This document shows positions 17,375-26,352 of a stretch of 64,000 nt of DNA, in pieces (the first letter of the stretch is position 1; every line of letters begins with the position of its first letter). The DNA is from Mycolicibacterium aichiense. GTDB taxonomy: Bacteria > Actinomycetota > Actinomycetes > Mycobacteriales > Mycobacteriaceae. The DNA lies in NCBI RefSeq assembly GCF_010726245.1, contig NZ_AP022561.1:1612001-1676000 (forward strand). The letters are read 5' to 3'. The notes below the pieces were generated by a model that worked only from the letters and a program-made list of their open reading frames with translations, made no database searches and had not been told where the DNA came from. A program made the translations under genes and the position numbers.

Positions 17375-17884
17375 TCAGCGGCGTGCCGTGCCGGTCAGCG
17401 CTCGACCGTCAACGCCCTGCAGCAGGCAAATTACCGTGCTGGGGTAGGGATTGTCCGCCGTCCGGTCCTGGTCGGAGTCGATCAGGTAGCTCGTGGAGTA
17501 CGTGCCTGCCGCGGCAGCGCCGCCGATGTAACGCTGAAGGCCTGCGGCGCAGTCGCGGGTGGCGACGTCGTCGAGGGCGGTATTCACCGGGATCGGCGCA
17601 CGGAGATAGGTCTCGGCGGCGTGGGGACCCCCGCAGCCGACGACGCTGACCTCGACGACCGCGGGGTCGGTGGGCGGCGGGGCGGCCAGGCAGTCACCGG
17701 CTTGGAGATCAACCCACTTCACCGAGCGGGGCTGTGCCGCCGGTGCGACCACCGTGCCGGTGTTTGTCGAGCTCGGCGGCGATGTGGCGGTCAGGGCCGG
17801 GGTGGTGTCCACGCTCCCGCCGCAGCCTGCGGCCGCGGTGATCGCGACACCGATCGACAAGGCCCACCCCGCGCTGCGCATCAT
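17375..17884 (-). CDS. probable lipoprotein of unknown function
   Basis: The 169-residue product has a short signal peptide ending in AAAGCGG with a plausible lipidated cysteine. A Thr/Ser-rich linker follows, then a small domain with several cysteines (GDCLA, VVGCGGPH, RDCAAGL, VICLLQG). The GDCL and C-G-pH-AET pattern resembles the septum-formation-type domain (DUF4352/septum-formation-like) of mycobacterial lipoproteins, but I do not assign a family. Two adjacent ATG codons at 17884 and 17881 follow AGAGG directly. The gene is divergent from the GPP-repeat protein gene, with only 30-45 bases between starts. Confidence 0.75.
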   Translation of the reverse strand: MMRSAGWALSIGVAITAAAGCGGSVDTTPALTATSPPSSTNTGTVVAPAAQPRSVKWVDLQAGDCLAAPPPTDPAVVEVSVVGCGGPHAAETYLRAPIPVNTALDDVATRDCAAGLQRYIGGAAAAGTYSTSYLIDSDQDRTADNPYPSTVICLLQGVDGRALTGTARR

Positions 17885-17929
17885 CCTCTGTTTACCGCAG
17901 CGCGGCCTGCGGGTATGGGCCTTTTCATC

Positions 17930-18307
17930 ATGACTATCTCCAAGCTGACCACCAAGACGGCGCTGGTGACCGCCGCGGTCGCCGTAGCGCTCAGCGCGGG
18001 CGCGGGTTCTGCCGCGGCCGCCCCGCCAGGGCCCCCGGGCCCGCCCGGGCCGCCGGGCCCGCCCGTACCCGCGCCATGGGTGCCGAACGGCCCGGGAGTG
18101 AACGCCGGGGCGCCGGGCAATCCGCTGCCGCCGGGACAGGGCTACCTGCCTCCGCCGGGGCATCGCGCCGACTATGACGATGTCGTGCCCGTCTGGGCGC
18201 CACCCGCTCCGCCTCCGCCTCCGTGGGCGCCGTGGCTGCCGGTGGTGTGGAATGCGGACCTGCCTGCGTGGGGCGTGTGGTGGAACGGCGGCTTCATTCA
18301 GCTGTAG
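17930..18307 (+). CDS. small secreted collagen-like (GPP)-repeat protein
   Basis: The 125-residue product has a clear signal peptide (TALVTAAVAVALSAGAGSAAAA). A run of four to five Gly-Pro-Pro triplets follows, then a proline/tryptophan-rich region with APPPPPPWAPW. An in-frame ATG five codons upstream at 17915 is an alternative start. Similar Pro/Trp-rich exported proteins are common in mycobacteria and have no known function. The GPP run is collagen-like but too short to argue for a triple helix. The very short gap to the divergent lipoprotein gene suggests closely overlapping promoters. Confidence 0.65.
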   Translation: MTISKLTTKTALVTAAVAVALSAGAGSAAAAPPGPPGPPGPPGPPVPAPWVPNGPGVNAGAPGNPLPPGQGYLPPPGHRADYDDVVPVWAPPAPPPPPWAPWLPVVWNADLPAWGVWWNGGFIQL

Positions 18308-18315
18308 CCCGCATA

Positions 18316-18519
18316 TCAGAAGCTGCTCTCGCGACCCCGCACGAATTCCAGTAGTGCGGGGTCGTCTGAGGTGAACCGGTCGACTTCTTCGCCGCCGTCG
18401 CAGCGGTACAACCCGACAGTGACCGACTCGGCGTGACGGTCGATCACCGCCCAGTGCGCGCCGGCGTCTTCCCACCTAAGTAGTGCCGCCACGGGGTCGT
18501 CGCCCATGACCACCATCAT
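18316..18519 (-). CDS. small conserved-looking protein, function unknown
   Basis: The frame encodes 67 residues of a soluble acidic protein (RWEDAGAHWAVIDRH, VTVGLYRCDGGEEVDRF). The composition is that of a real protein, with balanced charges and no arginine/proline excess. It lies between the GPP-repeat gene (convergent) and a membrane protein gene (divergent). The start is uncertain: ATG codons occur at 18519, 18516 and 18507 and none has a strong ribosome site. I do not recognise a family. Confidence 0.6.
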   Translation of the reverse strand: MMVVMGDDPVAALLRWEDAGAHWAVIDRHAESVTVGLYRCDGGEEVDRFTSDDPALLEFVRGRESSF

Positions 18520-18587
18520 GGCTCGCCGGCGATCCGTCGTCTGGCAGAGTTGGGTTCCACAAGCGGTGCTGGCGGTGAGGGAGCGCA

Positions 18588-19022
18588 GTGAACCACTGGA
18601 CTGCAGTTGCGGGTGCGGCAGTGTTCGTCTGGCTGGGGATGGTGCTCGCTATTTCGTTCCTGGAGGCCCCGCTGAAATTCCGGGCCCCCGGCGTCACGAT
18701 TGCGCTCGGACTCGGTATCGGCCGGCTTGTGTTTCGGGCTCTCAACATCTGCGAAGCGGTGCTGGCGGTGATCATCGCCGTCGCGCTGGCACTCGGCACC
18801 GCCGGTCCGGGTGTCCTCGCGGCGGTCCTGGTGGCCGCCGCAGCGCTGGTGATCCAAGTCCTCGGCGTGCGTCCCGCGTTGACGCGGCGCTCGGACGCGG
18901 TGTTGGCCGATCCCACACAGGCCGAGAGCGGACGCTCGCACGCGCACTACGTCTACGTCGTGTTGGAAGTCGTCAAGGTGGTGGCGCTGCTCTCCAGTGG
19001 CGTTCTGCTGCTTAACATTTGA
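18588..19022 (+). CDS. small integral membrane protein
   Basis: The 144-residue protein has four predicted membrane segments (about residues 5-25, 45-65, 70-95 and 125-143). It starts with GTG at 18588, preceded by GGGAG. I do not recognise a family. The last hydrophobic segment ends at the C-terminus, and the stop lies ten bases before the cupin gene's start codon. The two genes are therefore probably cotranscribed. Confidence 0.75.
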   Translation: MNHWTAVAGAAVFVWLGMVLAISFLEAPLKFRAPGVTIALGLGIGRLVFRALNICEAVLAVIIAVALALGTAGPGVLAAVLVAAAALVIQVLGVRPALTRRSDAVLADPTQAESGRSHAHYVYVVLEVVKVVALLSSGVLLLNI

Positions 19023-19032
19023 GGAGGAAAGT

Positions 19033-19365
19033 ATGGATTCGATCTCGCTGACCCAGCTCGCCGACGAACAGTTGGCCGCGGCCCGCTCGTCGAACAGTGG
19101 CCGGGCCGCACACACCGTGCACGGCGGCCACGATCACCCGCTGCGGCAGACGGTGATCGCCCTGGCCAAGGGACATGAACTCAGCGAGCACCACACGCCG
19201 GGCGAGACGACGCTGCAGGTGCTCCGCGGCCACGTCCGGCTGGCCACCGCCGACGATGCGTGGGAAGGCAAGACGGGCGACCTGCTGGTGGTCCCGCGCG
19301 ATCGGCACGGCCTGCAGGCCATCGACGACTCGGTGGTCATGTTGACGGTGCTCGCCGACAGCTGA
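19033..19365 (+). CDS. small cupin-fold protein
   Basis: This 110-residue protein is a single cupin domain. The barrel pattern is seen in ELSEHHTPGETTLQVLRGHVRL, with the metal-type residues H, H and E, and in the second motif GDLLVVPRDRHGLQAIDD with a histidine. Small cupins of this type bind a metal and often act in stress or aromatic metabolism, but the reaction is unknown. A strong GAGGAGGAAA ribosome site lies just before the ATG at 19033. Confidence 0.85.
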   Translation: MDSISLTQLADEQLAAARSSNSGRAAHTVHGGHDHPLRQTVIALAKGHELSEHHTPGETTLQVLRGHVRLATADDAWEGKTGDLLVVPRDRHGLQAIDDSVVMLTVLADS

Positions 19366-19369
19366 CTGC

Positions 19370-20431
19370 TCAGTAGCGGTAGTCGGCCAGATCGGTAGCG
19401 CCCTGACGAATATCGCCGTCAAGCATCAGTAGGGCCGGCACCATCTCGGAGGTGACCAGCCCGTGTCGGCCGGTCACGTCGTCGATGAGGTCGAAGCACT
19501 GGCCGATGACCGCCGGGGTGTCGACGACGATGGTGGTCACCGGCACCCGGCGGCCGTACTGAATCAGCTTGTCGCCGTGGGGTTTATGGTCTCCGTGGAA
19601 GCCCCATATGCCGCGCAGGACGGTGGCGCCGCCGACGGTGTTGGATTCCCACAGTCGGCGCACCAGTGCCCGGTGGACCGGCACGCCGTCGTGGTGGGTT
19701 GATGCGTCGGTGTGAATCGTCAGCTTCTGACGTAGTTCGCGGCCGTGTGCGTCGACCGCGGGCAGGGCCGGCGGACGGGCGAGCAGTTGGCCGTCGCGTT
19801 TGAGTATCTGTACGCGTTCCACCGTCACCAGCGGCTGGTCCATCAGTCCTTCGAGTTCGGGCAGAACACGCTGCGCCTGGGCGGCGGTACCGATCGCGAT
19901 GATCATGATCGGCACGTCGGTGTTGCCGCTGAAGAAGCGGGCCCGGCGCCGTCGGCCGTCGGCCGTGCCGTCCACGCCGAGGAACACGGTCGCCCCGGCG
20001 AAGTGATGGCGGTGCAACAGATCGCACACCGCGTAAAACGCGGCCGCGCCGTTGATCCGCCGCCGACGGCCGACGTAGATGGTCAGCTTGACCTCGTCGC
20101 CTCCCTCGGGCAGCTCGCCGCTGTAGAGCCGGGCCCGCTCGAGGGTGAGCAATCCGCGCTTGGTGATGGCGATGACGTCGTCGATCAGCCCACCGATCGT
20201 GTCCGGGGTGTCGACGGCGGCCACCGCGATCGGCGGATCCTCGGACAGGGTCAGCGATTCGTCGCTGCGGATCACGTGCCTCGGGCCGAAGCTGGCAATA
20301 CCGCGCAGCATCACGCTCTCGGCCACCTGGCGTTCTGCATACAGGTCGAGCAGCGCCTCTGCCAGGAAGCGGGAGCCGGCGCGCTGGCGCTCGCCGAAGA
20401 ACGCGGTCAGCTTGAGATAGGTATCGGTCAC
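19370..20431 (-). CDS. DUF190 protein with three tandem modules
   Basis: The 353-residue protein appears to contain three related DUF190 (PII-like ferredoxin-fold) modules, each starting with a KLT-type strand: at about residues 5-105 (LKLTAFFGERQ), 118-215 (VKLTIYVGRRR) and 240-340 (QKLTIHTDAST). Modules one and three also share a VDTP-x-xIG motif near their ends. DUF190 proteins are often encoded next to crcB fluoride channels and are thought to bind small ligands. The GTG at 20431 overlaps the stop of the upstream crcB gene, so the three genes form one operon. Confidence 0.85.
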   Translation of the reverse strand: MTDTYLKLTAFFGERQRAGSRFLAEALLDLYAERQVAESVMLRGIASFGPRHVIRSDESLTLSEDPPIAVAAVDTPDTIGGLIDDVIAITKRGLLTLERARLYSGELPEGGDEVKLTIYVGRRRRINGAAAFYAVCDLLHRHHFAGATVFLGVDGTADGRRRRARFFSGNTDVPIMIIAIGTAAQAQRVLPELEGLMDQPLVTVERVQILKRDGQLLARPPALPAVDAHGRELRQKLTIHTDASTHHDGVPVHRALVRRLWESNTVGGATVLRGIWGFHGDHKPHGDKLIQYGRRVPVTTIVVDTPAVIGQCFDLIDDVTGRHGLVTSEMVPALLMLDGDIRQGATDLADYRY

Positions 20432-20793
20432 AGCAGCCCCGCAATCCACTGGCCGAGCATCGCCGCGGCGACACCCAGGACGACGCTGACGACGAGATTG
20501 GCTATCGCAGGCCAGATCTGGCGTTCCTCGGTGAGCCGCTGCGTCTCCAGCATCCAGGTGGAGAACGTGGTGTACGCCCCGACGAAGGCGGTGCCGGCGA
20601 GCAGCGCGACGTTATGGCTGAGGGTGAGCCCGCTGATGAAGCCGAGCAGCACCGCGCCGCTGATGTTGACCGCCAGCGTGCCGAACGGGAACGACCGTGC
20701 CGCGCGGCGGGCCACCGCACGGTCGACCATGAACCGGGCCACCGAACCCAGCCCGCCGATCAGCATCACCCCGGCCCAGATCGCGACGGTCAC
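20428..20793 (-). CDS. crcB: CrcB/Fluc fluoride channel subunit
   Basis: The 121-residue protein has four membrane segments and the CrcB signatures GGLGSVARF near the N-terminus, [15 protein letters not shown] in the middle and the polar track motif TTFSTWMLE. Fluc channels are dual-topology dimers that export fluoride. Some actinobacteria and firmicutes encode two different subunits side by side, as here. The GTG start overlaps the neighbouring crcB or DUF190 genes through four-base overlaps on both sides. Confidence 0.92.
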   Translation of the reverse strand: MTVAIWAGVMLIGGLGSVARFMVDRAVARRAARSFPFGTLAVNISGAVLLGFISGLTLSHNVALLAGTAFVGAYTTFSTWMLETQRLTEERQIWPAIANLVVSVVLGVAAAMLGQWIAGLL

Positions 20794-21188
20794 GCGCGGA
20801 TCCTGACCCGGCGGACCAGGGCCGTCGCGACGTAGACGGCCAGCAGTCCGGCAGCGATGCTGACCACGCTATAGGCGGCCGCGAGGCCGTAGTGGTGGTG
20901 CTCGATCATCTTCAGAGTTTCGACCTGCATGGTCGAGAATGTCGTCAGTCCGCCACAGAGGCCGGTGCCGAGCAACGGTCGGCGGTAACTCGACAGCGGG
21001 AGTCGTTCGAGCAGGCGGGTGGTGAAGTAGCCGAGCAGGAACGCGCCCACGATGTTGACGCCGAAGGTCGCCCACGGCCAGTGCGCCGGATCGTCGGCGA
21101 AGACCGTGGCGAGGATCGCGCGGGCCAGGGTGCCCACCGCGCCGCCGGCGAATACGGCCGCCAGTTCCCGGTTGTCATGACCGAACAT
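20790..21188 (-). CDS. crcB: CrcB/Fluc fluoride channel subunit (first of the pair)
   Basis: This 132-residue paralogue carries [24 protein letters not shown] and [12 protein letters not shown], the asparagine and TTFS track motifs of Fluc channels. The ATG at 21188 was chosen over a TTG two codons upstream because a run AAGGGGG lies at ribosome-site distance. The region upstream, shared with pgm, is only 68 bases and I could not find the conserved fluoride-riboswitch pattern in it. Confidence 0.92.
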   Translation of the reverse strand: MFGHDNRELAAVFAGGAVGTLARAILATVFADDPAHWPWATFGVNIVGAFLLGYFTTRLLERLPLSSYRRPLLGTGLCGGLTTFSTMQVETLKMIEHHHYGLAAAYSVVSIAAGLLAVYVATALVRRVRIRA

Positions 21189-21256
21189 GGGCAACCCCCT
21201 TAACCGTCGATGAATCCGCGAGCAAGTATCACCCTAGGGAAGGCAGAATTGGCGTC

Positions 21257-22887
<1,631 letters not shown>

Positions 22888-22891
<4 letters not shown>

Positions 22892-24150
22892 GTTCTGTCG
22901 CCGAAGGTGACTGTCCGTCGGAAGCCGAGGCCAAGCTTCCGCGGGAGGTCTGGGTTCTGATCGCCGCCAATGCGGTGATCGCCTTGGGCTATGGCGTGGT
23001 GGCGCCGGTGCTGCCGCAGTTCGCCCGCAACTTCGGCGTGAGTATCAGCGCCGCGACGTTCGTGATCACCGCCTTCGCGCTGATGCGGCTGTGCTTCGCC
23101 CCGGTGTCGGGCATGTTGGTGCAGCGGTTGGGGGAGCGCCGGATCTATGTCAGCGGCCTGCTGATCGTGGCGCTGTCGACCGGGGCGTGCGCGTTCGCCC
23201 ACACCTACTGGCAGCTTCTGGTGTTCCGGGCGCTCGGCGGTATCGGCTCGACGATGTTCTTCGTCTCCGCGTTGGGGCTGATGATCCGGATCAGCCCGCA
23301 CAACGCCCGCGGCCGGGTCGCCGGCATGTTCTCGTCGGCGTTCCTGGTCGGCTCGGTGGCCGGCCCGCTGCTCGGCAGCCTCACCGCGGGTCTTGGCCTG
23401 GCGGCGCCGTTCCTCATTTACGGCGCGGCATTGCTCATCGCCGCGGCGGTGGTGTTCATCAACTTGCGGCACTCGCATCTGGCCGCCCCGGCGCCGGCTG
23501 ACGAGCTGACGGTGACCCTGGGCGTGGCGCTGCGCCACCCCGCCTATCGGGCGGCGCTGCTGTCCAATTTCGCGACGGGCTGGTCGGCGTTCGGGCTGCG
23601 GGTGGCGCTGGTGCCGCTGTTCATCACCGAGGCGCTGCACCGCGGGCCCGGGGTCGCCGGCGCGGCACTGGCCACGTTCGCGGCCGGCAATGTGGCGGCG
23701 GTGATCCCGTCGGGCCGGTTGTCCGACCGGACCGGGCGGCGGCCGTTGCTGATCATCGGGCTGGGACTGTCGGGGCTGACGACGGCCGTGGTCGGCGCCG
23801 CGACAGTGCTGCCGGTGTTCCTGGTGGGTGCGTTCATCGCGGGGGCGGCCACCGGTGTGTTCACCGCGCCGCAGCAAGCCGCGGTGGCCGACATCATCGG
23901 CAAGGCCCGCGGTGGGACGGCCGTGGCGACTTTCCAGATGATGTCGGATCTGGGGTCGATCGCCGGGTCGCTGGGGGTGGGCGAGATCGCCCAGCATCTC
24001 TCCTTCGAGTGGGCGTTCGCGATCAGCGGGGCCATCCTGGTGTTGGCGTCTATCGGGTGGCTGCTGGCGCCGGAGACGCGGGACAAGCCCCCGTTGGAGC
24101 AGACCCCGCCCCGGCCGCTGGGTCCGGAGGCCGCCGGTGAGCTGCCCTAG
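22888..24150 (+). CDS. MFS transporter, 12 membrane segments
   Basis: The 420-residue protein has the two six-helix halves of a major facilitator. Motif A-like sequences occur after helix 2 ([17 protein letters not shown]) and after helix 8 ([15 protein letters not shown]). An acidic or basic pair at helix ends and a long central loop are present. The closest general type is a drug/sugar H+ antiporter, but the substrate cannot be deduced. It starts with GTG in a GTGA overlap with the pgm stop, so it is translated from the pgm message. Confidence 0.88.
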
Positions 24151-24272
24151 GGGCGATGCCATGCGTGAGACTGCACTGACGTAGGAAAAGTGCGAGTAGG
24201 CGTCTGCGTGAGTCCACTCTCGCCGCGGTCGCGGCGGATATCGCCGGTTGTTGGCTGCTCTGAACAGCGATT

Positions 24273-24301
24273 TTGAGGCGCGGGTGCCGGTGGTGTAATT
24301 T
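24273..24301 (+). promoter_or_regulatory. probable promoter of tRNA-Ala
   Basis: A TTGAGG hexamer at 24273-24278 and TAATTT at 24296-24301 are separated by 17 bases and lie 15 bases before the tRNA gene. This fits a housekeeping sigma promoter. The assignment rests on spacing and position only. Confidence 0.5.
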
Positions 24302-24315
24302 CGGTGGGCACACCT

Positions 24316-24391
24316 GGGGCTATGGCGCAGTTGGTAGCGCACCACACTGGCAGTGTGGGGGTCAGGGGTTCGAATCCCCTTAGCTCCACCA
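24316..24391 (+). tRNA. tRNA-Ala (anticodon GGC)
   Basis: The sequence folds into a full cloverleaf. The acceptor stem is GGGGCTA/TAGCTCC with one G-T pair, the D stem is GCGC/GCGC, the anticodon stem is CCACA/TGTGG with loop CTGGCAG (anticodon GGC), and the T arm is AGGGG-TTCGAAT-CCCCT with discriminator A. CCA is encoded at 24389-24391. The 3' 42 bases recur at 34643-34684, which marks this gene as the integration target of the island that follows. Its own 3' half was probably supplied by the element. Confidence 0.97.
24347..24388 (+). repeat. left attachment-site repeat (attL), within tRNA-Ala
   Basis: These 42 bases begin exactly at the first base of the anticodon loop and end at the discriminator base. 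They are identical to 34643-34684. The bases just outside differ on both sides (A versus C on the left, C versus G on the right), so the repeat ends are sharp. After the mismatched base CAGG is again shared. Confidence 0.9.
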
Positions 24392-24602
24392 GGCACGGCA
24401 GTACTCGTTTGGGTGCTCGGCAGGTTGTTTGACCACAATTCGTTGTCGGCCGATCTGACGCATACGCGGCACATCTAGCCGGCAAGGCGGCCATTAGCAG
24501 TCGGCGCCTTCGGTCTCAATGTGTTGTGGTCACACTGCCCGGGTGACCAATATCGCCCAGCGGACTCGCACAGACCGACGGCAACCCGGCCGATTTGGTA
24601 CG
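24392..24602. other. left end of the island, no gene seen
   Basis: About 210 bases lie between the tRNA and the TetR stop codon. This is where an integrase gene would be expected, but no frame of useful length with protein-like composition was found. An inverted repeat with nine-base arms (CGGCAACCC at 24579-24587 and GGGTTGCCG at 24606-24614) spans the TetR stop codon and could act as a terminator for tetR. It has an 18-base loop and no T-run, so this is weak. Confidence 0.4.
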
Positions 24603-25199
24603 TCAGGGTTGCCGGTCGATCAGGTCGATGATCGCCCGTTGGGCTTCACCGACTTCGAGGGGCAGTGTGGCGAACATTTCGGCGATCATCATCGCGACCG
24701 GCGTCGTCCACAGCAGCATGCCCAGTGCCGCGGCGTTCTGGCCGCCATGACTGGTTTCCAGCCGTTGCGTCACATTCGCGAGAGCCGCACCCAGTCGCTC
24801 CATGTGTCGGCTATCGAGGCCGGAACGCAGTTCTTTGGTGGATATGAGGATCTCGAGACCGGCCATTGCTTTGGGGTTGGCGAATGCTTCCCAGGCGCCG
24901 CGCACCAAGTCGCTGGTGTCGATCGGCTGGTCGGGGTCGGACAACGCCTCGAGAGAGGCGACCAGGCGATCGACGGCGTCGTCGATGACTGCGATCAGCA
25001 AGCCGTCGCGGTCGCCGAAGTGATGCTGAATGACGCCCCATGTCACACCGGCGCGTTCGATGATGTGACGTGCGCTCGCCGCTGAAAATCCTTCTTCGCG
25101 GATGCAGCGGACCGTCTCGTCGATGAGGCGTTCACGAGTGCGGTCACCGCGTTCGCGGCGGCCGGTGGTGGGACGGTCGGGGCTCCTGCGTGCACTCAT
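24603..25199 (-). CDS. TetR-family transcriptional regulator (likely repressor of the island mce operon)
   Basis: The 198-residue protein has an N-terminal TetR helix-turn-helix domain at about residues 20-65 (RERLIDETVRCIREEGF, then SARHIIERAGVTWGVIQHHFGDRDGLL) and an all-helical ligand-binding C-terminus. The ATG at 25199 is preferred, with AGGGA at ribosome-site distance; a TTG five codons upstream is an alternative. The gene is divergent from the EBP-like gene and the mce genes. By analogy with Mce3R, which represses mce3 in M. tuberculosis, it probably controls them and responds to a lipid ligand. Unlike Mce3R, it is a single TetR unit. Confidence 0.88.
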   Translation of the reverse strand: MSARRSPDRPTTGRRERGDRTRERLIDETVRCIREEGFSAASARHIIERAGVTWGVIQHHFGDRDGLLIAVIDDAVDRLVASLEALSDPDQPIDTSDLVRGAWEAFANPKAMAGLEILISTKELRSGLDSRHMERLGAALANVTQRLETSHGGQNAAALGMLLWTTPVAMMIAEMFATLPLEVGEAQRAIIDLIDRQP

Positions 25200-25243
25200 T
25201 GCCGTCCCTGCCAAGCGTGTCGCCTCATCCGTAGCACATTAGG

Positions 25244-25253
25244 ACACCGGTGT
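25244..25253. promoter_or_regulatory. palindrome, possible TetR operator 1
   Basis: The perfect ten-base palindrome ACACCGGTGT lies 45 bases upstream of the tetR start codon, where an autoregulatory operator would sit. The flanking bases extend the symmetry with one mismatch on each side. Assignment as an operator is inference. Confidence 0.35.
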
Positions 25254-25310
25254 TCGTCGACTGATCGCGTAGGCGTGCTGCTGGTGTGTCGTCGACGCTT
25301 GCCTTTCAAA

Positions 25311-25326
25311 CATGGCATGTGCCATG
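25311..25326. promoter_or_regulatory. inverted repeat, possible TetR operator 2
   Basis: The repeat has perfect seven-base arms CATGGCA and TGCCATG around a two-base spacer. It lies in the 283-base divergent region, about 157 bases ahead of the EBP-like start codon and 112 bases ahead of tetR. Its size and symmetry fit a TetR operator or the binding site of another dimeric repressor. The rest of the divergent region contains no other gene that I can support. Confidence 0.45.
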
Positions 25327-25482
25327 CTAGCGAAGAGGCGGGTGCCTGCTTGGTCGAACATCAATCGTCAAGCTAAAGCAGCGGGTCCGTCGGCACTTGC
25401 TACTGAATGTGACTGCTGCCAGTGGGGCTTCGTCGAGCTCGTCGCTGGCAGGCAAGTCCGGCGCGGGCATGGAGGCACGACG

Positions 25483-26244
25483 GTGACAGAGACGATTCCT
25501 CACGATGGCAAACACGATTCGTCGACGAGGCGGGGACTGTCCGTACTGCAGAAGTCTCTTTTCGGCATTTTGGCGTTCTTCTTCGTCATCCACATCTTCT
25601 TCTGGTACCTCGAATACCGTGTTGGGGTATCGCATGTCGTCGCCTCAACAACGTTGGTGGTCTTTGTCGTCGGCTGCTTCGTGACGGCACTGGTCCTTCC
25701 GTGGCTACCCCTTCCGGGGCAGCGGGATTGGACGCGGGCGCAGCGACTGAGTGCGATGGTGATCGTGTGGGTGTTCATCGCCCTGATACCACGGTTTATC
25801 TGGGAACTGCCGTGGCTCTTGTTCTTCAACGAGATCCGAACGGGCGTCGAGAATGGCGCGCTCTGGACATATATGTGGTCGCCGATCCTCCTGGGCGGTG
25901 ACGCACGCTATTTGAACGGTGACCCGCTGATCGTGGTGCTGGAGTGGATCGCGTTCTTCATCGGTTTGTTCGAGGCCTATGCGATGGTGCAGTTCTTCCG
26001 GAATGGCAAGCGCTTCACCAGTACTCAGTTGTCCTTCATCATGGGCGGCATGATCGTGGAGGTCACGCTGCCTGCGGTCTACTTCGGTGTGGAGATCGCG
26101 AACAACATGCAGAGCATGACCAGCCCGGTCGAGATGTGGATCAAGTTCGTAGTCCTGAACCTGTTGTGGTGCACCATGCCGCTGGTCACCTATTTCTGGG
26201 GCGTACGCAGACTGACGCGCCAAGACTTCGCTGTTGCTTTCTGA
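25483..26244 (+). CDS. emopamil-binding protein (EBP/EXPERA)-like membrane protein
   Basis: This 253-residue protein has five to six membrane segments. Its second half matches the EBP family of sterol delta8-delta7 isomerases as I recall human EBP. Here GGDARYLNGDP (139-147) matches GDSRYILGDN, VVLEWIA with Glu154 matches VCMETIT, and FVVLNLLWCTMP (222-232) matches FVFMNALWLVLP. Glu108 in FIWELPW lines up with a catalytic glutamate of EBP, but Arg104 replaces the expected histidine, so isomerase activity is uncertain. The GTG at 25483 has GGAGG seven bases upstream; an in-frame ATG at 25312 overlaps the dyad and lacks a ribosome site. The gene lies 108 bases ahead of mceA, in the place normally taken by yrbEA and yrbEB. 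Confidence 0.72.
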   Translation: MTETIPHDGKHDSSTRRGLSVLQKSLFGILAFFFVIHIFFWYLEYRVGVSHVVASTTLVVFVVGCFVTALVLPWLPLPGQRDWTRAQRLSAMVIVWVFIALIPRFIWELPWLLFFNEIRTGVENGALWTYMWSPILLGGDARYLNGDPLIVVLEWIAFFIGLFEAYAMVQFFRNGKRFTSTQLSFIMGGMIVEVTLPAVYFGVEIANNMQSMTSPVEMWIKFVVLNLLWCTMPLVTYFWGVRRLTRQDFAVAF

Positions 26245-26352
26245 ACCGTTGGATTCGTCGTGTCTCAGTGGGAAGCGATCCAGTGAAATGCCCTGTAGCG
26301 CAAAACTAGTCGGTGGAGCAAAGACTTCGAGCGTCTTGGTTTCAGGTAGTCG

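Noticed and set aside
21189..21256. A fluoride riboswitch ahead of the crcB genes
   Set aside because: The conserved pseudoknot elements could not be found in the 68 bases available on either strand.
25312..25482. A longer start for the EBP-like protein at the ATG at 25312
   Set aside because: The added 57 residues include cysteine- and arginine-rich shadow sequence, the start overlaps the dyad, and there is no ribosome site. The GTG at 25483 has GGAGG at good distance.
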